Source: Sipunculus nudus (lineage: Eukaryota; Annelida; Sipuncula; Golfingiida; Sipunculidae). From it: a stretch of 64,000 bases of DNA. Made by a program: the position numbers and the translations under genes. This document shows positions 58,697-64,000 of the stretch, in pieces (position 1 is the stretch's first letter; each line of letters opens with the position of its first letter). The notes beneath the pieces were generated by a model. The model made no database searches. It had not been told where the DNA came from and saw only the letters and a list, made by a program, of their open reading frames with translations. The stretch is from the NCBI GenBank assembly GCA_026874595.1, contig JAPPUL010000095.1, positions 186,001 to 250,000 of the forward strand, given 5' to 3'.

Positions 58697-59125
58697 CTAT
58701 CCAAGAAGCAATGCAAAAATAATAAACAGAATGACACTGATTAAAACCATAAAGAGGGCGTAGCTAGCGCGTCCAGTAGCATGTCTTAGGTTAGTTCTTA
58801 CGAAACCTGAGCCTTTATTTGGGATTCTAAGCTTAAAGAGAGCGTAACTTGCTCTGCCTGAAGCTCGTCTTAGGTTAGTTCTTACAAAACCTGATCTTTT
58901 TCTCTTTGAGGTTTGACTATATCTTGGTACCGAACACATCGGCAACGACTTCGTATTTCTACATTCAGGAAAGCCCGTGCACCCCAAGAAATAGCCATAC
59001 CGTCCATGTTTTTTGACCATAGCTCGTCCGCATTCCTCACACAATTTGTCCGGCTTCTCTTCAAACTCCCTTTGCATTCTCTTAATCTCCTTACTACTAT
59101 CTTCCTTCTTTGCAAATTAAGAAGA
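58697..59125 (-). pseudogene. topA: 3' fragment of topA with captured palindromic repeats
   Basis: In frame after a stop at about 59,125: '[20 protein letters not shown]', then '[20 protein letters not shown]' and '[14 protein letters not shown]'. This is the zinc-ribbon region near the C-terminus of bacterial DNA topoisomerase I. The rest of topA is absent. After the zinc ribbon the frame runs through two related ~60-bp repeats ('[20 protein letters not shown]' and a near copy) and ends in a hydrophobic tail shared with the flank of the AlbA_2 gene. It is a chimera of remnants and unlikely to be a functional protein. Confidence 0.75.
58755..58900. repeat. Two copies of a ~60-bp palindromic (REP-like) element
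   Basis: Each unit has an 'aagagnGCGTA...GC' arm and the block 'gtcttaggttagttcttac' followed by 'naaacctga'. The latter folds as CTTAGGTT / AACCTGAG (8 bp). The units lie in tandem inside the topA-derived frame, in the style of palindromic elements that insert in frame into genes. Confidence 0.65.
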
Positions 59126-59227
59126 TATCCTCCCTCCCTATAAGATACCATAATATGCCACATCTTTAGCATATTTAAAGCAAACAATATTATATGTTTA
59201 CAGCTATATAGAGTATAAATAAATATT

Positions 59228-59300
59228 TGAGCCGTGCAGGGATCGAACCTGCGACAAACTGATTAAGAGTCAGTTGCTCTACCAGCTGAGCTAACGGCCC
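59228..59300 (-). tRNA. tRNA-Lys(CTT)
   Basis: A full cloverleaf can be drawn: acceptor GGGCCGT with ACGGCTC (one G-U), D-arm GCTC-AGCTGGTA-GAGC, anticodon stem ACTGA/TCAGT with loop CTCTTAA, T-arm GCAGG-TTCGATC-CCTGC, discriminator A. CCA is not encoded. Last of five tRNAs in transcription order. Confidence 0.97.
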
Positions 59301-59319
59301 AAGTGATTTCTTTTAATCT

Positions 59320-59393
59320 CGCGTTCGGAAGGACTTGAACCCTCAACCCTCTGATCCGAAGTCAGATGCTCTATCCAGTTGAGCCACGAACGC
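59320..59393 (-). tRNA. tRNA-Arg(TCG)
   Basis: Acceptor GCGTTCG/CGAACGC, anticodon stem CTGA/TCAG with loop CTTCGGA (anticodon TCG), T-loop TTCAAGT, discriminator G. CCA is not encoded. Confidence 0.97.
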
Positions 59394-59396
59394 ACG

Positions 59397-59471
59397 GGCG
59401 AGTGATGGGACTTGAACCCACAACTTTCAGAACCACAATCTGATGCTCTAACCAATTGAACTACACCCGCC
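59397..59471 (-). tRNA. tRNA-His(GTG)
   Basis: Anticodon loop TTGTGGT (GTG). Acceptor GCGGGTG/CACTCGC, with the extra 5' G(-1) at 59,471 pairing with C73 at 59,397, the hallmark of bacterial tRNA-His. Confidence 0.97.
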
Positions 59472-59490
59472 ATAATATCTTTAAGCTAAT

Positions 59491-59564
59491 CGAGTCGAGC
59501 AGGACTTGAACCTGCAACCTACAGCTTAGAAGGCTGTTGCTCTATCCAGTTGAGCTATCGACCC
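59491..59564 (-). tRNA. tRNA-Arg(TCT)
   Basis: Acceptor GGGTCGA/TCGACTC, anticodon stem CAGC/GCTG with loop CTTCTAA (TCT), T-loop TTCAAGT, discriminator G. This tRNA reads AGA, the common Arg codon here. Confidence 0.97.
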
Positions 59565-59571
59565 CATAACT

Positions 59572-59644
59572 TCGGGGTGAGAGGACTTGAACCTCCGACA
59601 TCTGGTTCCCAAAACCAGCACTCTACCAACTGAGCTACACCCCG
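59572..59644 (-). tRNA. tRNA-Pro(TGG)
   Basis: Acceptor CGGGGTG/CACCCCG, anticodon stem CTGGT/ACCAG with loop TTTGGGA (TGG), discriminator A. First tRNA after the promoter at 59,685-59,712. Confidence 0.97.
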
Positions 59645-59684
59645 TGCAAACTGTTATACCCTATACCTTTATATTGAGTCTTTT

Positions 59685-59712
59685 AATATACCATTTTCTC
59701 TTATAAAGTCAA
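59685..59712 (-). promoter_or_regulatory. tRNA operon promoter
   Basis: Minus-strand TTGACT (59,712-59,707), 16-bp spacer, TATATT (59,690-59,685) with an extended -10 TG. It lies 41 bp upstream of tRNA-Pro and is the clearest housekeeping promoter in the window. Confidence 0.8.
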
Positions 59713-59780
59713 TCTATTATATAATTATTATCACACTCCAGAGTCTATTCTTAAAGCATATTTTTACGCTCTTTATAAAG

Positions 59781-60548
59781 CTACTTATCTCCATTTTGAG
59801 CTGTCAATACCTCATTTGTTCCGTCATCTTTTATCCATATCGTATGTTCAAAATGTGCTGAGCTCTTCTTATCTTTTGTTGTTACCGTCCAACCATCCTT
59901 TTGGATAAATATTTCAGGCCCTCCAAGATTCACCATCGGCTCTATCGCTACAACCATACCTCCACGAAGTCGTTCCCCATACCCTGCTTTGCCTATGTTC
60001 GGTATTGAAGGCTCCTCCCATACCGCATGTCCTACCCCATGTCCGCAATATTCACGTACTAAACTATATTTATAGCCCCTAACATACGTTTCTATCGCGC
60101 TTGATATGTCCCCTACCCTATTCCCATCTAGTGCCTTCTCTATCCCTTTATATAATGATGCCTCTGTTACAGATAACAGTTTGTCCTTCTCATCCGATAT
60201 CTGGCCTACTGCGTAGGTATACGCTGTGTCTCCGTAACCCCCATTGTAGTTCATTCCTATGTCTACTCCCACTATGTCTCCTTCGCAAAGCTTATACTTT
60301 GTCGGTATACCGTGTATCACATCCTCATTTACTGATATACACGATGCATTCGGAAATCCATGAAATCCCTTAAATGACGGCACCCCGCCTCCTTTCAATA
60401 TCTCCTCCTCTACGTACTTATCTATCTCTATTAAGCTTATTCCTGGCTCTATCATCTCTCGCAACCTATACAATATCCCTCCAAGCACACGACAGCTATA
60501 GCTTATCTTCTCTATATCTTCTTTGCTCTTTAATTTTACTTTTTGCAT
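59781..60548 (-). CDS. map: Methionine aminopeptidase, type I
   Basis: 255 residues, full length. It removes the N-terminal Met from new proteins. The five metal ligands are visible: Asp in 'VGVDIGMNY', Asp in 'GYGDTAYT', His in 'YCGHGVGHAVW', Glu in 'VVAIEPMV' and Glu in 'AHFEHTIWI'. The substrate-pocket block 'SFKGFHGFPNASCISVNEDVIHG' is present (quoted here only as a landmark around residues 58-80). It lies 58 bp downstream of the lipoprotein gene on the same strand and ahead of the tRNA operon. Confidence 0.97.
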   Translation of the reverse strand: MQKVKLKSKEDIEKISYSCRVLGGILYRLREMIEPGISLIEIDKYVEEEILKGGGVPSFKGFHGFPNASCISVNEDVIHGIPTKYKLCEGDIVGVDIGMNYNGGYGDTAYTYAVGQISDEKDKLLSVTEASLYKGIEKALDGNRVGDISSAIETYVRGYKYSLVREYCGHGVGHAVWEEPSIPNIGKAGYGERLRGGMVVAIEPMVNLGGPEIFIQKDGWTVTTKDKKSSAHFEHTIWIKDDGTNEVLTAQNGDK

Positions 60549-60606
60549 AATCCTTTCTTAAATTTTAAAACCTCTTTTTATGTCTATATAACCTTCTATA
60601 TAACCT

Positions 60607-62397
60607 TTATCTTCTTCTTACCTTTTCTATACTCTTTATTTGCCCTCCCTCCCCATAGTATACTCGCTCGTATACTTCCTTTAAATGATTTGTACGCTCT
60701 TCTGACTCAAGTTTGCCGCTTTTATCGTATTTGTATAATATTGACCCCAAATATTGTCGCTTACCATCAAATCCATCCTCTCTTATTAACTCTCCTCCTT
60801 TACCATACGTAAACGTTAAAGTCCGTATCAGATTCTTATATCTATCGTAATGTTCCTCCTGGGCTACCTTCTCAGCTTTATACCTGTATACCACTACATT
60901 ATCAAGTACTCCTTTCCCTCTTTCTACCTTATATCTTCGTCCTTTGTTATCTATATATTCTCTTCTCACTAACTCATCATTTCCATCAAATATCTTTATA
61001 ACTACAATGTCTCCTGATTTATTATATTCGTAATACCTAGATGTCTTCTTAGCTCCCTCTTCCACCATAGTCATAACCAATTCTCCCCGCTTACCGTATA
61101 TGTAGGTTTCTTTGCTCTTAAGTCTTTTTCCTACATAATTATCTTTTATCTTCAAAAAACCAGATCCGTCATAACTATATAAGGCATACCCCAAAAGCTC
61201 TTTCCCTAAAGCTCCATACCGCTCCTCCTTAATAAGTCGACCCTTCTCATCATATGTCTTACGCAAAACCAAGCTCCTCCCCTCATATAACTCCTCCCTA
61301 CTCCTATATCCACCTTTATATAATACCTCAACCCGCTTCCTTTCCTCCCCCATAATCCCATACCATGTCTCCTTTAGAACCTCTCCCCATACCCCCTCAT
61401 CCCTCTCTCGTATAATCTTCGCATTCCTTCCTTCTAGCTTATACCACTTTATATGTTTTATCCTACTTAATCCTCCCTCTTTATATCCTATATCAGTTCC
61501 TTTCTCGTAACTTACTTCCCCTCGCAAGCTTAAGCGATTGCCTACATACTCCTTAATTAGCACCTCATACCCAGATTTGTTAAAATACCTTTCTACCTTC
61601 CCGCCTTTATAAGAACTAATCGTTTTTAATAAATGACCTGTTTTTTTATACTTAAACCTTACTTTCCTTGTCTTTTTCCCCTCCACATTATAATATTCTT
61701 GCCTTAATAAAACATTATTTTTATCGTACTTATACTCTATCTTGAGGTTAATTCGACCCGATTTGTAATATATATAATTTCTAACCCGTCCCCTTCTGTC
61801 ATATTCTATTATGTAGCTCCTTATCCCTCGCAAATCATTCCATATGTCCTTCCTTCCCAATTTAGCGTAGATTACAGACCCCTCATAAGTAACTTTCCCC
61901 CCTTTCCCGAATTTCTTAACCTTTTCTACGTACCCTCCTCTCCCATAATATTCTATCATTGAAAGTTCGCCCTCTCCAAAATATCTATCCACTCGCTTTA
62001 CTTCTTGTCCCTCATACCTGTATAAAGCTCGACTTGTTAATGTGTGATGTCGGTATTCTTCAAAACCCTTAAGCTGCCCTCCCTTCCTATAATATACCTT
62101 GTAGTAATATCCTCTTCCTAAAGCCTTCCTTTTAATCCCTCCCTTATTTCTTACGCTTAGCTCTCTCCCTCTTAAAAATTTATACCCTTTCTCTTTTAAA
62201 ATATAACTTGGGTTTAAATAATATTTTATCTCATATTCTCCATCTGAAAGCCCATCTCCAGTAACTCCTTTCACCGGTTTTAAGACTGCTTCATTTGCCA
62301 AAACCCCCTTCCTTGCCTGCTCTCCTGCGCAAGACGCTATAACCAGCACTTGCATACATAACAATAATCGCATATTCAATCGCATATTCAATCGCAT
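60607..62397 (-). CDS. Large lipoprotein with YD/RHS-like repeats
   Basis: 596 residues. The lipoprotein signal ends in 'LVIASC'. The body is a long series of imperfect ~20-residue units of the type 'Y.y.KsGrl.k.e.Yd..g' ('YDEKGRLIKEERY', 'YNKSGDIVVIKIF', 'YDKSGKLESEER'), as in YD-repeat and RHS-like beta-sheet wrappers or MORN-like YwqK proteins. It is strongly basic and tyrosine-rich. The start is preceded by a 12-bp tandem repeat that gives three in-frame starts (MRLNMRLNMRLL), any of which could be used. The function is unknown; a cell-surface or periplasmic scaffold is plausible. Confidence 0.65.
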   Translation of the reverse strand: MRLNMRLNMRLLLCMQVLVIASCAGEQARKGVLANEAVLKPVKGVTGDGLSDGEYEIKYYLNPSYILKEKGYKFLRGRELSVRNKGGIKRKALGRGYYYKVYYRKGGQLKGFEEYRHHTLTSRALYRYEGQEVKRVDRYFGEGELSMIEYYGRGGYVEKVKKFGKGGKVTYEGSVIYAKLGRKDIWNDLRGIRSYIIEYDRRGRVRNYIYYKSGRINLKIEYKYDKNNVLLRQEYYNVEGKKTRKVRFKYKKTGHLLKTISSYKGGKVERYFNKSGYEVLIKEYVGNRLSLRGEVSYEKGTDIGYKEGGLSRIKHIKWYKLEGRNAKIIRERDEGVWGEVLKETWYGIMGEERKRVEVLYKGGYRSREELYEGRSLVLRKTYDEKGRLIKEERYGALGKELLGYALYSYDGSGFLKIKDNYVGKRLKSKETYIYGKRGELVMTMVEEGAKKTSRYYEYNKSGDIVVIKIFDGNDELVRREYIDNKGRRYKVERGKGVLDNVVVYRYKAEKVAQEEHYDRYKNLIRTLTFTYGKGGELIREDGFDGKRQYLGSILYKYDKSGKLESEERTNHLKEVYERVYYGEGGQIKSIEKVRRR

Positions 62398-62716
62398 TTC
62401 TACTTTCTTTTTTCTATCTCCAAATATTTTATTTATACTTTAGTAAAGTGTAGCTTATCTGTTCAAAAATAGAACTTAGCCAAAATGCTACTTCTTGTCA
62501 ACTTCTACTTACGCTTTATTACTTCCTTTATCCTCTTACTTAGACATAAGCATCTCGCTTTTGGTATTTGGATATCTTATCCTTTTTTGCTACTTTAATA
62601 TATATATTCTTTTAGTAAATTACTTTTAGTAAATTACTTTCTTAAAACTGCTTTCTTAAAATTACTTTTTTTAACTTATTTACTAAATCTTTTTTTTACT
62701 AGCTTATGGATACATT
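62398..62716. other. Divergent intergenic region
   Basis: AT-rich region between two divergently transcribed genes. It contains the short direct duplication 'ttttagtaaattac' and several oligo-T runs. Promoters for both genes must lie here, but none is clear. Confidence 0.4.
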
Positions 62717-64000
62717 TTGACAAAACATAACTTTATTGCAAGCATTTCTGGTGTTCGAGCCGTTGTAAACCAACACTTAGACGATAAAGTCATTATTCAA
62801 TTTGCTCTTGCTTTTAAACATTCTTACATCAAAAACCAAAACTCCCGCATAGCTATAGCTTATGACGCAAGAGAGTCCGGACTGCACATCAAAAACTTAT
62901 TTGCAAAAACTTTAGCATCCTTGCATATTAAGGTTATCGACTTTGGCATTATCCCTACCCCAACACTACTCTTTTGTGTTAGAAACCTTAAGCTCGATGG
63001 CGGTGTTGTAATTACTGCAAGTCATAACCCTCATAATTGGAATGGTTTTAAGTTTGTTAACCACTCTGGGACTTTCTTTAATAAAACCCAATTTCAAAGC
63101 CTTATGCATTCTTATAACAAACTTGAAAATAAAAACTTGAATATTAGTATGGACTTGCATCCAAACTATATAACCCATGATAACTCATCCTATCTTAAAC
63201 ATATTAGCTCTGTAACATCCCTTTGTGATATTAACTTAATTCGTAAATCTAACTTCTCTGTTGCTTTGGACACTGTTAATTCTGCAGGCTCTTATATCCT
63301 ATCTACCCTAATTAAAGATACCTTAAACTGCAAACTCTTTCATATACATGAAAATACAAATACCAACTTTCAAAGACCGCCTGAGCCCTTACCCCAAAAT
63401 CTTAGCCTTTTAGAAGAGCTTGTTATTAAAAATAATTGTGATATAGGCTTTGCAACGGACCCTGATGCTGACCGTTTAGCCATCGTTTCAAATCAGGGAC
63501 TGGCTATCGGAGAGGAGTTTACTTTGGTTTTGGCTGCTTATAACTTTATTAAAAACTACGGACAAACGCATATTGCAACCAATATATCAACTTCTCGTAT
63601 GATCGACGATTTAGCTATCTCCAAAAATGTCAAAGTATTTCGTTCTGCTGTTGGTGAGGCTAATGTTTTAGATATGATGATTAAACATGATTGTAAGATC
63701 GGCGGTGAGGGGAATGGCGGCGTTATTGTCCCCAGCATAAACCCATGCAGAGACTCTCTGGTTGCAATCGTTTTGATCCTTAATAGTTTGGCTTTGCAAA
63801 AAACGTCTATAAGCTCTCTTATAAAGCAATACCATCCATATTATTTCTTAAAGGAAAAGGTAGAAGTTAATAACATAGAAGATAATAACTTTGATTTAGA
63901 TAACTTATATAAGCTCATAAAAAAACAATATAAAGACAAGGCACTCTCAAGCTCTTTAATCGACGGCATTCGCATGGATTACAAAGACTATTGGTTTCAA
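62717..64000 (+). CDS. Phosphohexomutase (phosphoglucosamine/phosphomannomutase family), 3' end outside window
   Basis: 428 codons are visible; the frame is open at the window end. No ATG fits the N-terminus. TTG at 62,717 gives 'LTKHNFIASISGVRAVVN', the usual family start. The active-site serine loop is 'VVITASHNPHNWNGFKF', the metal loop 'ATDPDADRLAIV' and the sugar-binding loop 'GGEGNGGVIVPS'. The enzyme moves phosphate between C1 and C6 of a hexose or glucosamine, feeding cell-wall or polysaccharide synthesis. The 'S-x-SGxR' type does not by itself separate GlmM from PGM/PMM activity. Confidence 0.9.
   Translation, partial: MTKHNFIASISGVRAVVNQHLDDKVIIQFALAFKHSYIKNQNSRIAIAYDARESGLHIKNLFAKTLASLHIKVIDFGIIPTPTLLFCVRNLKLDGGVVITASHNPHNWNGFKFVNHSGTFFNKTQFQSLMHSYNKLENKNLNISMDLHPNYITHDNSSYLKHISSVTSLCDINLIRKSNFSVALDTVNSAGSYILSTLIKDTLNCKLFHIHENTNTNFQRPPEPLPQNLSLLEELVIKNNCDIGFATDPDADRLAIVSNQGLAIGEEFTLVLAAYNFIKNYGQTHIATNISTSRMIDDLAISKNVKVFRSAVGEANVLDMMIKHDCKIGGEGNGGVIVPSINPCRDSLVAIVLILNSLALQKTSISSLIKQYHPYYFLKEKVEVNNIEDNNFDLDNLYKLIKKQYKDKALSSSLIDGIRMDYKDYWFQ

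Noticed and set aside
58882-59187. A 101-codon frame overlapping the topA fragment
   Set aside because: The other frame contains the zinc-ribbon cysteines of topoisomerase I; this one has no family features.
59291-59473. A 60-codon minus-strand frame across the tRNA genes
   Set aside because: It lies entirely within tRNA-Arg and tRNA-His, which fold as full cloverleaves.

Overview
The window comes from an AT-rich Gram-negative bacterium. Evidence for this is Tat and lipoprotein signals, a predicted outer-membrane barrel and a periplasmic nitrate reductase. The nap genes look like those of Campylobacterota and similar anaerobes, and the phosphohexomutase is of the 'S-x-SGxR' kind. A phylum cannot be named safely from sequence alone. 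Housekeeping genes sit at both ends: the 3' end of a large NAD-dependent glutamate dehydrogenase on the left, and a five-tRNA operon, map and a phosphohexomutase on the right. The middle is a defence island.

Layout. 0-5.3 kb: glutamate dehydrogenase end, then a DUF2141 protein, a TetR regulator, a retinol-saturase-like oxidoreductase and a small outer-membrane protein. 5.3-20.4 kb: a strongly eroded stretch. It has a broken lipoprotein, a Schlafen/AlbA_2 protein, napF-napA-napB-(decayed napL)-napD, a membrane protein with a nonsense codon, a frameshifted beta-helix protein, a methyltransferase fragment, a SNF2-type helicase split by a frameshift, a gatC pseudogene and a CAP-domain lipoprotein frameshifted by a 16-bp duplication. 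20.38-32.47 kb: a very long type I-B CRISPR array of about 184 spacers. 32.5-40.9 kb: the type I-B operon cas6-cas8b-cas7-cas5-cas3-cas4-cas1-cas2, transcribed toward the array. 41.5-42.3 kb: a repeat-rich lipoprotein, the intact paralog of the broken one. 42.5-50.45 kb: a complete type II-C system with tracrRNA, cas9, cas1, cas2 and an array of 38 repeats. 50.5-56.9 kb: a type I restriction-modification operon hsdM-hsdS-hsdR. 57.2-59.1 kb: tpx, then a patch of gene remnants that holds the most interesting locus of the window. 59.2-64 kb: tRNAs, map, a YD-repeat-like lipoprotein and the phosphohexomutase.

Main discovery candidate. At 57.9-58.3 kb a lone, degenerate copy of the type I-B repeat (25 of 29 bases, 8-nt crRNA handle intact) is followed by a pseudo-spacer. 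Its first 8 bases, and 14 of its first 16, match a site next to a CCA PAM-like triplet. That site lies between a TTGACT promoter element and the Shine-Dalgarno of a mini-ORF transcribed the other way. This is the architecture expected of a CreTA module, in which Cascade guided by a CRISPR-like antitoxin RNA represses a small toxin and so makes the cell dependent on its CRISPR effector. It lies about 17 kb from the I-B cas genes.

Other themes: two coexisting CRISPR systems with separate adaptation genes; families of near-identical spacers and a duplicated 8-spacer block; a TetR-type operator shared by two distant promoters; and pervasive short tandem duplications, which explain at least one gene inactivation and may act as reversible switches.
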